The notes below the pieces were generated by a model. It was not told the origin of the DNA. It worked only from the letters and a program-made list of their open reading frames with translations, and ran no database searches. Position numbers and translations under genes: made by a program. This document shows positions 18,336 through 27,688 of a stretch of DNA of 64,000 nt, piece by piece. Numbering within the stretch: position 1 is the stretch's first letter; every line of letters begins with the position of its first letter. The DNA comes from Ignavibacteriales bacterium (GTDB lineage Bacteria; Bacteroidota; Ignavibacteria; Ignavibacteriales; SURF-24): NCBI GenBank assembly GCA_026390815.1, contig JAPLFH010000041.1, forward strand, positions 100,016 through 164,015. Direction: 5' to 3'.

Positions 18336-19073
18336 ATGAAAAGTTTACTTTTATTATTATCAATTTTTTATATAATACTTTCACTCAATTTGTTTTGTGA
18401 AGATATTTATCTGAAAGATGGGAAAATTTATAAGAATGTAAAAATTATAAAAGAATTCCAAGGTTCAGTAGTAATACAAATTAATGACAAAGAAATAGCA
18501 ATTGCAAAATCTTTTATTTTAAAAATTGAACAAATTGCATTTAATGATTCATTTAAAAGTACAATTATTGATACAGTTAAAATCAAAGAAAATGAAAATA
18601 ACATTATCCAATCAAAGGATAATCCTTGCAATGATAAATTATTTCTGAGTTTACAACAAAAAGAAACCTTGACCAAAGAAGAAGTACAAGCCTATGTTGA
18701 ATTAAAAAAAATGTGCGAGGAATCTAAGAAAAAAAGTTTATTGCAAAATTCAAATAATGAACTATCAAAACAGACTATAAAAGAATATCCTCGTTTACCT
18801 TTATTGACAGTAGGATGTTTAGGTTTTATTGGTGCTTATCATTTTATAAAAAAGGCAAGTGATAAATCTGATGCAATTAATGCTTTAAATGGTTTGAAAG
18901 GATTGATTCCCAATACAAAAATTGATACTGATGAACTTGAAAATGATAGAGATTGGGCTATTATTGGTGGAGTAGTTTGTGGAGTTGCAGGTGTAGTTTT
19001 TTCAATAGTGGCATTACAATCAGTTGAAGTTAAAATATCTCAAAATCAAATTTCATTAAGTTACAATTTCTAA
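18336..19073 (+). CDS. Hypothetical exported/membrane protein
   Basis: I do not recognise this 245-residue protein. It has a signal peptide or N-terminal anchor (residues 1-19, LLLLLSIFYIILSLNLF). A short block, DIYLKDGKIYKNVKIIKEF, follows; similar lead-in sequences occur in other exported Bacteroidota proteins. Then come a Lys/Gln/Glu-rich middle and two hydrophobic segments (around LPLLTVGCLGFIGAYHF and WAIIGGVVCGVAGVVFSIVAL). The ATG at 18336 follows AAGGGTGG, a good ribosome-binding site; an ATG 27 bases upstream lacks one. Its base composition is more AT-rich than queA or ispD on either side. It is probably anchored in the inner membrane with a soluble loop. Confidence 0.6.
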   Translation: MKSLLLLLSIFYIILSLNLFCEDIYLKDGKIYKNVKIIKEFQGSVVIQINDKEIAIAKSFILKIEQIAFNDSFKSTIIDTVKIKENENNIIQSKDNPCNDKLFLSLQQKETLTKEEVQAYVELKKMCEESKKKSLLQNSNNELSKQTIKEYPRLPLLTVGCLGFIGAYHFIKKASDKSDAINALNGLKGLIPNTKIDTDELENDRDWAIIGGVVCGVAGVVFSIVALQSVEVKISQNQISLSYNF

Positions 19074-19101
19074 AATTAAGGGATTTCTAAAAACAAATTT
19101 G

Positions 19102-19785
19102 ATGAAAACAGTAGCAATTATTCCGGCGGGTGGACAGGGAAAACGGTTCGGTGAATCCTTGCCAAAACAGTATCATCAAATTAATGGAAAAGAAATCCTG
19201 ATTTATACGCTGGAGATATTTCAGCATTGTTCTTTGGTTGATGAAATCGTTGTTGCTGCGCAGAAAGATTTTTTCAATTTGATAAAAGAACGCACGGATC
19301 AATATCAAATTACTAAAATGAAAAAGATAGTTGAGGGTGGAAAGGAAAGACAGGATTCTGTTTACAATGCTTTAGTTTCCTTTGAAGCAGATAAAAATGA
19401 TTTGATAGCAGTGCACGATGCAGCCCGACCTTTACTTTCAAATGAAATTTTAGAAAACGCTTTAAAAGCAGCTAAAATTTTCGATAATATTCTGGTCTGC
19501 TTAAAAAATAGCGACACTTTAATTAAAGGCAAAGATGTTGTTCATTCTTATATCGATAGAGAAAATATTTTCCATGTACAAACTCCGCAAATATTTAGAT
19601 ATGAGATATTAAAAAAATCTATGGGGTTAGCATTAAGGGAAAATTTTTATGGTACAGATGAATCGATGCTGGTAGTTAGAGCAGGATACAATGTAAAAAT
19701 AGTAGCGGGTTCTGTTTTAAATTTCAAAATCACTTCACAGGAAGATGTGGAAATGTTTAAAAAAATGATACAAGAAAAATTATAA
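19102..19785 (+). CDS. ispD: 2-C-methyl-D-erythritol 4-phosphate cytidylyltransferase
   Basis: IspD activates MEP with CTP in the non-mevalonate isoprenoid pathway. The family N-terminus AIIPAGGQGKRFGESLPKQY binds CTP. VEGGKERQDSVYNAL, VHDAARPLLS and the substrate-contact region ending VQTPQIFRYEIL are present, followed by YGTDESMLVVRAGYNVKIVAGS. The 227-aa length is normal. The ATG at 19102 is chosen over the TTG immediately before it. It lies 28 bp after the hypothetical membrane protein and upstream of plsY. No other isoprenoid gene is in the window. Confidence 0.96.
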   Translation: MKTVAIIPAGGQGKRFGESLPKQYHQINGKEILIYTLEIFQHCSLVDEIVVAAQKDFFNLIKERTDQYQITKMKKIVEGGKERQDSVYNALVSFEADKNDLIAVHDAARPLLSNEILENALKAAKIFDNILVCLKNSDTLIKGKDVVHSYIDRENIFHVQTPQIFRYEILKKSMGLALRENFYGTDESMLVVRAGYNVKIVAGSVLNFKITSQEDVEMFKKMIQEKL

Positions 19786-19862
19786 TGTTACGAACTAATT
19801 ATCTTGCAATTTGATCGGTTAATAACTAAAATTCACTTGTAAAAAAAAATAAGAATAGTTTT

Positions 19863-20528
19863 ATGTACTTACTTTCATTAATAATAATACTGTCCTACTT
19901 AGTTGGTTCAATCCCAACAAGTATAATTCTAAGCAAATTAATTAAAGGAATAGATATTCGCGATTACGGGAGCGGAAACGCAGGTGGATCAAACGTATTC
20001 CGCATAATGGGTTGGAAATACGGCATCCTTACAATTGTTCTTGATGCATTCAAAGGAGCAATTGCGGTTATATTTGTTGCACGTTTACATTATGGTAATA
20101 TCCCTTTTCAAAACCTAACTCCTTTTGATGATTTTACCTTAATTCAGATTTTTGCCGGTATAGCAGCAGTGTTAGGACATGTATGGACGATCTTTGCGGG
20201 TTTCCGTGGTGGAAAAGGGATTGCAACTGCTCTTGGATTTCTGTTAACTTTAATTACTGTAGACATGCTTTTTGCTTTAGCTGTATTCACGATAGTTGTT
20301 GTTATTACAAAATATATTTCACTCGGTTCTATTTTAGCTGCTGTTTCAGTTCCTTTAATTTTGATTGTAAGAGAGAATATTTTTGGAGTAAATATTCCAG
20401 GTTACAATATTATTCTTCCGTTTACAATTGGGATAGTGGGCTTAATTCTTTTTACACATCGTACAAATGTAAAAAGAATTTATCAAGGTACAGAAAGACA
20501 GATCAATCTTTTCAAAAAGAAAAAATAA
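19863..20528 (+). CDS. plsY: Glycerol-3-phosphate acyltransferase PlsY
   Basis: PlsY is an inner-membrane enzyme that transfers an acyl group from acyl-phosphate to glycerol 3-phosphate, the first step of phospholipid synthesis. It is 221 aa and very hydrophobic, with the three conserved cytoplasmic loops visible: GSIPTSIILSKLIKGIDIR, DYGSGNAGGSNVFR and FAGFRGGKGIATALG. The downstream gene gpsA makes its substrate glycerol 3-phosphate, so the neighbours belong to one pathway. A clear terminator separates the two. Confidence 0.97.
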   Translation: MYLLSLIIILSYLVGSIPTSIILSKLIKGIDIRDYGSGNAGGSNVFRIMGWKYGILTIVLDAFKGAIAVIFVARLHYGNIPFQNLTPFDDFTLIQIFAGIAAVLGHVWTIFAGFRGGKGIATALGFLLTLITVDMLFALAVFTIVVVITKYISLGSILAAVSVPLILIVRENIFGVNIPGYNIILPFTIGIVGLILFTHRTNVKRIYQGTERQINLFKKKK

Positions 20529-20554
20529 AAACTTAAGTGTTACTAAAAAGTTAA

Positions 20555-20586
20555 AATAAGGCGATGAATTTCGCCTTATTTTTTTT
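20555..20586 (+). terminator. Rho-independent terminator after plsY
   Basis: A 10-bp perfect stem, AATAAGGCGA (20555-20564) with TCGCCTTATT (20571-20580), has a 6-base loop and is followed by six further T (20581-20586). It sits 26 bases after the plsY stop. Confidence 0.85.
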
Positions 20587-20619
20587 ATATTGAAAGCAAA
20601 CGAAAACAAAGTATTTGCT

Positions 20620-21615
20620 ATGAAAATTTTAGTATTAGGCGCTGGTGGATGGGGAACCACTCTTGCAATTCTGCTTCATTACAATGGTCATAAAGTTTCC
20701 CTGTGGGAATATAATAGACGTTATGCCAAACAGCTATTAAAAAGCAGAGAAAATAAATTATACCTGCCTGGTATCCAAATTCCAAAAGAAATAGAAATTA
20801 CGCATCAGCTTGATGAAGTTTCTGATGATAAGAACTTAATAGTTTTGGCTGTGCCTTCGCAATTTTTGCGAAGTGTTATAAAAAAACTACCCTACTCTCA
20901 AATAAAAAACTCAATATTTGTTAGTGTTGCAAAAGGAATTGAAACCGGTACTCTTCTAACTATGTCACAAATGATAGCAGAGGAAATTCCACAGCTTGCT
21001 TATGAACAAATTGGCGTTTTGTCGGGCCCAAGTCATGCAGAGGAAGTTAGCAGAAGAATTCCAACAGCAGTTGTAGCTGCTTCAAAAACAAGTGATACTT
21101 CCAAAATTATACAAGCTGCATTTATTACTTCTTACTTCAGAGTTTACTCTTCCACAGATATTCTTGGTGTTGAATTAGGTGGTGCAGTAAAAAATGTTAT
21201 TGCTATTGGCGCTGGAATAATTGACGGTGCAAAATTTGGGGATAATACGAAAGCAGCAATTATGACCCGTGGTATTGCTGAGATTACCCGCCTTGGTGTT
21301 GCAATGGGTGCAAAGGCAGATACTTTCTGGGGACTTTCCGGTATGGGAGACTTGATTGTAACTTGTATGAGCAAGCATAGCCGCAATAGGTTTGTTGGCG
21401 AAAAAATCGGGGAAGGGAAAACATTAAAAGAAATTCTGAAATCCATGAATATGGTTGCTGAAGGAATAGATTCTTGCGCATCAGTTAAACAGCTTGCCGA
21501 AAAATATAATGTTGAAACACCAATCGTTAGTGAAGTATACAAAGTACTTTTTGAAGATAAAGATGCAGTTCAAGCTACAACAGATTTGATGTCTCGCGAT
21601 ACGAAAAACGAATAA
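20620..21615 (+). CDS. gpsA: Glycerol-3-phosphate dehydrogenase [NAD(P)+]
   Basis: GpsA reduces dihydroxyacetone phosphate to glycerol 3-phosphate for lipid synthesis. The dinucleotide-binding motif LGAGGWGTTLAILL is at the N-terminus. VLAVPSQFLRSVI, SVAKGIE, LSGPSHAEEVSRRIPTAVVAAS and the catalytic-Lys block ELGGAVKNVIAIGAG follow, with the C-terminal GLSGMGDLIVTC and SKHSRNRFVGEKIGEG. I place the start at the ATG at 20620 (331 aa), because homologues begin directly at the Rossmann strand. A TTG at 20590 would add ten residues without a better ribosome-binding site and would abut the terminator. Confidence 0.95.
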   Translation: MKILVLGAGGWGTTLAILLHYNGHKVSLWEYNRRYAKQLLKSRENKLYLPGIQIPKEIEITHQLDEVSDDKNLIVLAVPSQFLRSVIKKLPYSQIKNSIFVSVAKGIETGTLLTMSQMIAEEIPQLAYEQIGVLSGPSHAEEVSRRIPTAVVAASKTSDTSKIIQAAFITSYFRVYSSTDILGVELGGAVKNVIAIGAGIIDGAKFGDNTKAAIMTRGIAEITRLGVAMGAKADTFWGLSGMGDLIVTCMSKHSRNRFVGEKIGEGKTLKEILKSMNMVAEGIDSCASVKQLAEKYNVETPIVSEVYKVLFEDKDAVQATTDLMSRDTKNE

Positions 21616-21720
21616 TTTTTTTATCCTGCCTTTATTTTAATTGCATAATTGGTTTCTTATTCCGATTTTCGCAAAAGTTTATTTGCTAAAATTCATTGTT
21701 ATAATTAAAGGTATAAAATT

Positions 21721-23220
21721 ATGAACCAACTGTTTGCTAAAAAGCCGCTTGAACTTTGTCTTGAAGAAATGAAAGGTGAAAATCGGCTAAGAAGAATTCT
21801 TGGTCCAGTTGCACTAACAAGTCTTGGCGTTGGAGCAATTATTGGAACAGGAATTTTTGTTCTTACCGGAGTAGCCGCACACGATAAAGCTGGTCCTGCA
21901 ATCATTTTATCATTTGTTGTTGCTGGTCTTGCATGTGTATTTGCAGCGCTCTGCTATTCCGAATTTGCTTCCATGGTTCCAATAGCTGGTTCGGCTTATA
22001 CTTATGCATACGCAACTTTAGGTGAATTATTCGCATGGATAATTGGTTGGGATTTAATACTTGAATATGCAGTAGCATCTGCTACTGTTGCACATGGCTG
22101 GTCTGCTTACTTCCAGGATTTCATTGGCATCATTGGAATAAAACTCCCTTTTGCGATGACGCGGGCGCCCTTCGATTTCAATCCCGATTCGGGATTGCTT
22201 GCTGTAACGGGTACAATAATAGATTTACCAGCAATTCTAATTGCGGCAATTGTTACATTTATTCTTGTAAAAGGAATAAAGGAAAGCGCAGGATTTAATG
22301 CAACGATGGTAATCATTAAACTTATTATAGTTTTGTTTGTAATTGTTGTTGGTGCGTTTTACGTTGATCCTGCAAATTGGAAAAACTTTGCTCCGTATGG
22401 TTTTTCCGGAATTAGCTTTTTTGGAAAAACAATTTGGGGACAAACAGGATTGGGCGGCGCACCGGTTGGAATGCTTGCCGCGGCTGCAACTATTTTCTTT
22501 GCTTACATCGGCTTCGATTCCATCTCAACCCACGCTGAAGAAGCTAAAAATCCACGGCGGGATGTTCCAATCGCCATCATCACTTCCCTGTTGCTTTGCA
22601 CAGTTTTATATATTGCAGTTGCGGCAATTCTAACTGGGATGGTTCCTTATGATAAAATCAATATCGATTCACCAGTATCAAATGCATTTGCACAAGTTGG
22701 ATTGCCATGGGCTCAATTACTAATTTCATTTGGTGCAATTGCAGGTATTACGTCTGTACTCCTTGTTATGATGTTAAGCCAGCCAAGAATATTTTTAGCA
22801 ATGGCGCGCGATGGTTTGGTACCACCAAGTATTTTTGGTGCAGTTCACGAAAAATTCAGAACACCATGGAAGTCTACAATACTAACTGGAATATTTGTAG
22901 CTACCTTAGCCGGACTATTACCGTTAAGAATATTAGCTGAGCTTGTAAATATCGGAACCTTGTTTGCATTTGTAATTGTTTGTTCTGCAGTTTTGATTAT
23001 GCGTAAAACTCATCCAAATGCTGAGCGACCATTTAAAGCTCCTTTCTTTCCATTTGTACCAATTGCGGGTATAGCAACCTGTTTACTTCTGATGTTCTCT
23101 CTACCGGAAGAAAATTGGCTGCGCCTGTTCATCTGGCTTTTGATTGGCGGATTCATTTATGTTTTCTATGGAAGGAAACACAGTGTTATGCATAAGATCC
23201 TAAACAAAGGAAAGAAATAA
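21721..23220 (+). CDS. APC-superfamily amino acid permease (cationic amino acid transporter-like)
   Basis: This is a 499-aa transporter with about 12 membrane helices. The N-terminal LRRILGPVALTSLGVGAIIGTGIFVLTG is the substrate-binding region of the APC fold. FIGFDSISTHAEEAKNPRRDVP and LSQPRIFLAMARDGLVPP are typical of the CAT/YfnA group, which imports amino acids with protons. The exact substrate cannot be read from the sequence. The gene stands alone, preceded by about 105 bp of AT-rich sequence and followed by a terminator that separates it from the convergent - strand genes. Confidence 0.92.
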   Translation: MNQLFAKKPLELCLEEMKGENRLRRILGPVALTSLGVGAIIGTGIFVLTGVAAHDKAGPAIILSFVVAGLACVFAALCYSEFASMVPIAGSAYTYAYATLGELFAWIIGWDLILEYAVASATVAHGWSAYFQDFIGIIGIKLPFAMTRAPFDFNPDSGLLAVTGTIIDLPAILIAAIVTFILVKGIKESAGFNATMVIIKLIIVLFVIVVGAFYVDPANWKNFAPYGFSGISFFGKTIWGQTGLGGAPVGMLAAAATIFFAYIGFDSISTHAEEAKNPRRDVPIAIITSLLLCTVLYIAVAAILTGMVPYDKINIDSPVSNAFAQVGLPWAQLLISFGAIAGITSVLLVMMLSQPRIFLAMARDGLVPPSIFGAVHEKFRTPWKSTILTGIFVATLAGLLPLRILAELVNIGTLFAFVIVCSAVLIMRKTHPNAERPFKAPFFPFVPIAGIATCLLLMFSLPEENWLRLFIWLLIGGFIYVFYGRKHSVMHKILNKGKK

Positions 23221-23270
23221 TAGAATTTAATAGTGCTGTTGAGAGTTTGTTTATTTTGGTAGGCGTTCTT

Positions 23271-23312
23271 ATGGAGAGGATGTGTTAACTAGTACATCCT
23301 TTCCATTTTAAT
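23271..23312 (+). terminator. Terminator after the permease gene
   Basis: A 13-bp stem, ATGGAGAGGATGT (23271-23283) with ACATCCTTTCCAT (23294-23306) including one G-U pair, has a 10-base loop and is followed by TTTTAATTTT-like sequence. It lies between convergent genes. Confidence 0.75.
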
Positions 23313-23353
23313 TTTGAAAGTTCAACATAGGGGAAGTTGGAAATTAAAGAAAA

Positions 23354-23782
23354 TTAATATCTTCTTCTTCTTGATACTTCAATCCTATAAGTTTCCTTTT
23401 TATTTACCAATTCCCCGTTCTTTATTTTTCTTACTTTCTCGTTTTTAAAACCAAGAAGCAAAATTGTTTCTTTTATTTTGTTAAGTGTTATTTCATCAAC
23501 TTCATAATGATTTTTGAACAAATGCAAAGGTGCGCTAAAAAGATATTCCAAAAATAAATTATCCTGATCCAATTCAATGTTAAATATATATTCCTTACTA
23601 CTCCCAATTTTTAAAATAGTTATTTCATTCTGAAACAAAGCTATTTTAGTTGAAGGAATTTCAAGCTGCAGCCTGTTTGAAATAATTCTACAGGCAAACC
23701 TTATATCATCAATATCATCTTTTGCAAGCAGGTATTTCAGTTGAGTTGTTTCATCTGCAGAAGTTAAATATTTGTTGTTCAT
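23354..23782 (-). CDS. Hypothetical protein with a basic RRRRY C-terminus, downstream of the kdp kinase
   Basis: I do not recognise this 142-residue protein. It has no signal peptide or membrane helix and is probably cytosolic with mixed alpha/beta character. Its C-terminus ends IEVSRRRRY. The last ~22 residues resemble the end of a 27-codon frame between kdpC and the KdpD sensor gene (26941-27024), which ends IEVHSRRRY. It follows the histidine kinase gene in the same direction after a 146-bp gap, so it may belong to the potassium regulon. Its function is unknown. Confidence 0.65.
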   Translation of the reverse strand: MNNKYLTSADETTQLKYLLAKDDIDDIRFACRIISNRLQLEIPSTKIALFQNEITILKIGSSKEYIFNIELDQDNLFLEYLFSAPLHLFKNHYEVDEITLNKIKETILLLGFKNEKVRKIKNGELVNKKETYRIEVSRRRRY

Positions 23783-23928
23783 TAAACTAAATCCTTATTT
23801 TAAATAACCCATTCTATAACCAAAACCTATTTTGTATAAACTAACTTTTGTCGGAGAATTCATCATTATATTATTAGTTGTTTAATATTAATTCAATATT
23901 TATTATTCAATAAAAATGCTCGGCTTAA

Positions 23929-25782
23929 TTAAACCGGTATACTAAAGGAAAAATTACTTCCTATACCAATTTCACTCTTCAACCAAATATTTCCACCCTG
24001 GGATAAAACAAATTCTTTTGAAATAGCCAACCCTAATCCTCTTCCTTTAGGATTACTTCCTACTTGAATAAATTTTTTAAATATTTTTTCCTGATCTTCC
24101 GGTGCAATCCCTGCTCCCTTATCTATCACAGAAAATATCACAAAGTTATTTTCTTTCCTACAAACTATTTGAATATCTCCATTTTCATTGGTGTACCTTA
24201 TAGCATTATTTATAAGGTTAACAAGCACCCAAACAGTTTTTTCAATATCTGCCTGAATCTTCGGTAAGTTCTCTTCTATCTTAGTATTCAACTGGATATT
24301 CTTTTCGGCTGATATCATAACCAAAGCTAATACTGCATACTCAATAATATCTTCTGGTTTAACTGTTGTAATATTTAATTTTATATTACCCGATTCAGTC
24401 TGCGAGAAATCCAGCAGTTCATTTACCATCTTGGATAATCGTACGGTTTGTTGTCTTATCGCCTGCAATATTTTTTTCTGCTCTTCATTTACTGTTCCGA
24501 TCTTATCGTTTTCAAGTAGTTTTAGACTAAGATTAATGGATGAAAGCGGCGTCTTTAGTTCGTGGGAAACTGTTGCAATCAGATTTGTTTTAGCAGTATC
24601 GCGTTCTTCGAAACTGGTAATGTTTTTTAATACTAAAACATAACCAATTGAATTTTGCTCAAAACCATTTTCAGCAAGTTTAATTTCAATTACTTCTTTG
24701 GAAAAGAAACTTTCTTTATTATTAATAAAAATTTGAATTGGTTTATTTTCGGCTTGGGTATTACCATCAAACCGGGGAATTATATCTTTTATAATTTCCC
24801 TTATGAGATCATTATGTGTTGCAACGTCTGGGGCATATTTTCCAATAATTTCATTATCCTTTAATCCAAATAATTCTAATGCAGTTTTATTGATAGATAC
24901 TATGATTTTATTTTCATCAATTACAAGCACTGCATCATTCATATTCTGAAGAATAGCTTCAACTCGTTTTTTTTCAATTAGCAATTGATGCAGGTTATTT
25001 TGCTCATATTCTCTTAATCTTTCAGCCATATGGTTAAACGACTTAGCCAAATCGCCAATTTCATCCAACGATTTTATATTTAACTGCTGGTTGTAATTTC
25101 TTCTTGTAATCTCATTAATTTTTTCAGTGAGTTGATGTATTGGTTTTACAAGATAACCCGGGAAATAAAAGAGCGACAATAAGGAAATAATTAAACTTAC
25201 AGTTCCGGTTATTATCATGTATGTTGAAACCCGGTGTGCCGTATTATCTGCTATTAAATTCTTCCTTAGAATCGCTTCCATATTAATGTTATAAATACCA
25301 TTAACCAGATTAATAATATCTTCAAACTTGTCATTGATTTGAGAGTATGTTAATAGATTTTTATTCTTCAGATTAATTTTATTAGATATTGCATTAGAAA
25401 TTTTTATCTGGTCGAAGAGAATCTTAAAATTCATGTAACTTTCATTCAGGTTTCTTACTAATTCTTTTTCACCTGTTTCGGTAATGTTTTTAGATTCCAA
25501 TTCAAAATTCTTTTCGAATTTATTTTTATGTATAATAAATTGTTTTGCAAATTCTGTATCAGGTATTTGATTATTAAAAAGTAAAAGAGCGTTTTGATAC
25601 ATCATGGAGACTGAATGCTGCATTTCCGTGGCGTACTGTACTGACTTATAATTATCCTGTATTATAGCTTTGGAATCTTTTGCCAATTCTCTTATGAAGC
25701 TGGAACCAACAAGTCCAAGCAGAAGAATTATAAATGAAAAGAATAATAATATTAAAAGTATTTTCGTTTTAAGTTTTCTCAT
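23929..25782 (-). CDS. Membrane sensor histidine kinase (HAMP-PAS-HisKA-HATPase), kinase half of a split KdpD system
   Basis: This 617-aa kinase has two membrane helices (about 8-30 and 180-202) flanking a ~150-residue sensor region, a HAMP linker (~203-257), a PAS domain (~270-385), a HisKA domain with phospho-acceptor VSHELKTPLSS (~403-413) and a C-terminal HATPase domain with NNAIRYTNENG, DKGAGIAPED and GRGLGLAI. It overlaps the upstream KdpD sensor-domain gene by 14 bases, so the two are translated together. In E. coli KdpD these parts are one protein. Its partner is probably the sigma-54 regulator at the other end of the kdp block, because no KdpE is present. Confidence 0.9.
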   Translation of the reverse strand: MRKLKTKILLILLFFSFIILLLGLVGSSFIRELAKDSKAIIQDNYKSVQYATEMQHSVSMMYQNALLLFNNQIPDTEFAKQFIIHKNKFEKNFELESKNITETGEKELVRNLNESYMNFKILFDQIKISNAISNKINLKNKNLLTYSQINDKFEDIINLVNGIYNINMEAILRKNLIADNTAHRVSTYMIITGTVSLIISLLSLFYFPGYLVKPIHQLTEKINEITRRNYNQQLNIKSLDEIGDLAKSFNHMAERLREYEQNNLHQLLIEKKRVEAILQNMNDAVLVIDENKIIVSINKTALELFGLKDNEIIGKYAPDVATHNDLIREIIKDIIPRFDGNTQAENKPIQIFINNKESFFSKEVIEIKLAENGFEQNSIGYVLVLKNITSFEERDTAKTNLIATVSHELKTPLSSINLSLKLLENDKIGTVNEEQKKILQAIRQQTVRLSKMVNELLDFSQTESGNIKLNITTVKPEDIIEYAVLALVMISAEKNIQLNTKIEENLPKIQADIEKTVWVLVNLINNAIRYTNENGDIQIVCRKENNFVIFSVIDKGAGIAPEDQEKIFKKFIQVGSNPKGRGLGLAISKEFVLSQGGNIWLKSEIGIGSNFSFSIPV

Positions 25783-26914
25783 TGTACGAAACCATCAGTA
25801 TATCAATGTTTAACTTTTCTGTTTGTTTAATCAATTCCCCAACAATTTTTTTCCCGAACAATTGCTGGAAAAATGATGAATATGGTTTACCAATAACAAT
25901 AACACCTACTTCTTTTTTTTTCGCAAATTCTAAAATTGATTTTGCAACATCAGCGCTTATTTCCTTAACTACTTCCGCATTTAATTCAGTGGCCATTTTT
26001 AAATTATTTAACAAATGCCGCTGGACCGAACTATTTATCCTCTCTGGAGTTTCTTCTGGAGTTTGTATATATAAAACATACCACTTGGAATTATTGATTG
26101 CTGCAAGACGCGATGACTTACGAATTAAATTTGATGCACTTTTAAAATTAGAACTAATACATGTTAAAACAGCATTTTCCTTTTGAGGTGTTAAAACTTC
26201 ATTATCTATTTTCCTTTCAACCTGTCGGGTAACTTCCTTTAATGCCAGATCCCTTAATTGAAGGAGTTTATCCTGTTGAAAAAAATTGTTCAATGCAAGG
26301 CTAACTTTATTCTGATCATAAATCTTTCCATCCTTTAACCGCTGTATTAACTCGTCAATAGTTAAATCGATGTTCACAACTTCATCTGCAAGATGTATTA
26401 TACTATCCGGTACACGCTCTTTTATTTCAACACCTGTTATTTTTTCCACTTGACTTCTGATACTTTCAATATGTTGAATATTTACAGTGCTGATCACATT
26501 TATTCCATTTTCTAAAACTTCTTTAACATCTTCCCATCGCTTAGTGTTTCTTGAGCCGGGAACATTTGTATGAGCTAATTCATCAATTAAAACAACCTGC
26601 GGTTTTCTTACAAGAACTGAATCGATGTCGAGCTCTTCTAATTTCCGTCCTTTATAAAAAATACTTTTTCTTGGAATTGACGGGAGACCTATTACAAGCG
26701 CATCTGTTTCTTCTCTAGCATGCGTTTCTACATACCCAACACAAACGTCAACCCCGCTTTTTAATAATTGATGAGCTTCCTGAAGCATTCTATATGTTTT
26801 ACCTACACCTGCAGCCATTCCGATATAAACCTTAAACTTTCCCCTGCGGGAAGATTTTATCATCTCGAGAAAACGGTCAACGGATTGGCGTTGTATTGAA
26901 TCTGTTTGGCTCAT
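25769..26914 (-). CDS. kdpD: KdpD sensor half: KdpD N-terminal domain plus universal stress protein domain, no kinase
   Basis: These 381 residues correspond to the cytoplasmic N-terminal part of KdpD. Residues ~22-230 are the KdpD domain, with Walker A GMAAGVGKT, GYVETHAREET and Walker B VVLIDELAHTN. Residues ~250-375 are a universal-stress-protein-like domain. The transmembrane four-helix region and the histidine kinase of classical KdpD are missing and are supplied, with a different sensor, by the overlapping downstream gene. In Staphylococcus aureus the USP domain of KdpD binds c-di-AMP; whether this one does is open. It lies 204 bp downstream of kdpC in the same direction. Confidence 0.92.
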   Translation of the reverse strand: MSQTDSIQRQSVDRFLEMIKSSRRGKFKVYIGMAAGVGKTYRMLQEAHQLLKSGVDVCVGYVETHAREETDALVIGLPSIPRKSIFYKGRKLEELDIDSVLVRKPQVVLIDELAHTNVPGSRNTKRWEDVKEVLENGINVISTVNIQHIESIRSQVEKITGVEIKERVPDSIIHLADEVVNIDLTIDELIQRLKDGKIYDQNKVSLALNNFFQQDKLLQLRDLALKEVTRQVERKIDNEVLTPQKENAVLTCISSNFKSASNLIRKSSRLAAINNSKWYVLYIQTPEETPERINSSVQRHLLNNLKMATELNAEVVKEISADVAKSILEFAKKKEVGVIVIGKPYSSFFQQLFGKKIVGELIKQTEKLNIDILMVSYNEKT

Positions 26915-26940
26915 TTTAATTTAAGTGTATAAATCATTTT

Positions 26941-27024
26941 TCAATACCTTCTTCTGCTATGCACCTCAATTTTAACTGATTCATGTTTAGTAATCAACTC
27001 GTCAATTTTAAATATTTCATTCAA
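26941..27024 (-). CDS. Possible 27-residue peptide with IEVHSRRRY end, between kdpC and kdpD
   Basis: This is a short frame starting at TTG 27024 and stopping at 26941. The frame is open further upstream to about 27093 but without a good start codon. The C-terminal 22 residues (KIDELITKHE then SVKIEVHSRRRY) align without gaps to the end of the 142-aa protein at 23354-23782 (KNGELVNKKE then TYRIEVSRRRRY), with about 12 identities. This suggests either a real small peptide with a conserved tail or the decayed end of a second copy. AGGA directly abuts the TTG, too close for a good ribosome-binding site, so translation is uncertain. Confidence 0.35.
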   Translation of the reverse strand: MNEIFKIDELITKHESVKIEVHSRRRY

Positions 27025-27118
27025 TCCTGATAGATTTTTATTATAACATAGTATTCTTAATAATTTATATTTACAAAAATAACTGTTAATAAATTAACTT
27101 CTTTTAGATAGCTATCTT

Positions 27119-27679
27119 TCATTTTAGGTTATCCAAATTCAAATTCAGTTTAAGCACATTTACGCGTGAAGGACCAAATAATCCAAACAGAGGTTTTTCT
27201 ATACTTCTGTCAACAAGATTTCTTACTTTCTGCTCATCAAGATTTCTTGCTTTGGCAACACGATTGACCTGAAATAACGCTCCCTGCACAGATATGTGCG
27301 GATCAAGTCCGCCACCTGAGGCTGTTACCATATCAGCAGGTATATCAGATTTTTTAATACCTGGATTATATTTTATCAGAGTATCGATTCTAACCTTAAC
27401 TTGTTTTAAATAATCAGGGTTCGTTGGTCCCTTGTTGGAACCACCAGTAGAAGCTGCATTATAATCTACTGCAGATGGACGTCCCCAGAAATATTTTGGA
27501 TCAGTAAATTTCTGTCCGATATTTTCGAAACCTATCAATTTTTCGTTTTTGTAAACCGGCAATCCATTTGATTGAGATGGAAATAAAAATCCTATTACCC
27601 AGATTAGTAACGGAAATAAAACACCAAACAGGATTACTGTTGAAAAGTGAAGACCTAAAATATTTCTTAGCGATTTCAT
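27119..27679 (-). CDS. kdpC: Potassium-transporting ATPase subunit C
   Basis: KdpC is the single-span subunit that helps assemble the KdpFABC K+ pump and raises ATP affinity. One N-terminal helix (~15-33) precedes a periplasmic domain with the hallmarks GSQ-type LIGFENIGQKFTDPKYFWGRPSA, ASGGSNKGPTNPD-like AASTGGSNKGPTNP, PADMVTASGGGLDPHIS and the QVNRVAKARNLD segment. The length is 186 aa, as usual. It follows kdpB by 9 bp. A 12-bp perfect palindrome (27106-27117) lies just after its stop. Confidence 0.96.
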   Translation of the reverse strand: MKSLRNILGLHFSTVILFGVLFPLLIWVIGFLFPSQSNGLPVYKNEKLIGFENIGQKFTDPKYFWGRPSAVDYNAASTGGSNKGPTNPDYLKQVKVRIDTLIKYNPGIKKSDIPADMVTASGGGLDPHISVQGALFQVNRVAKARNLDEQKVRNLVDRSIEKPLFGLFGPSRVNVLKLNLNLDNLK

Positions 27680-27688
27680 ATTTATACC

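Noticed and set aside
27106..27117. Perfect 12-bp palindrome AGATAGCTATCT at the kdpC end as an operator
   Set aside because: It is a short, loop-free AT-rich palindrome next to a stop codon with no second copy; chance is a sufficient explanation.
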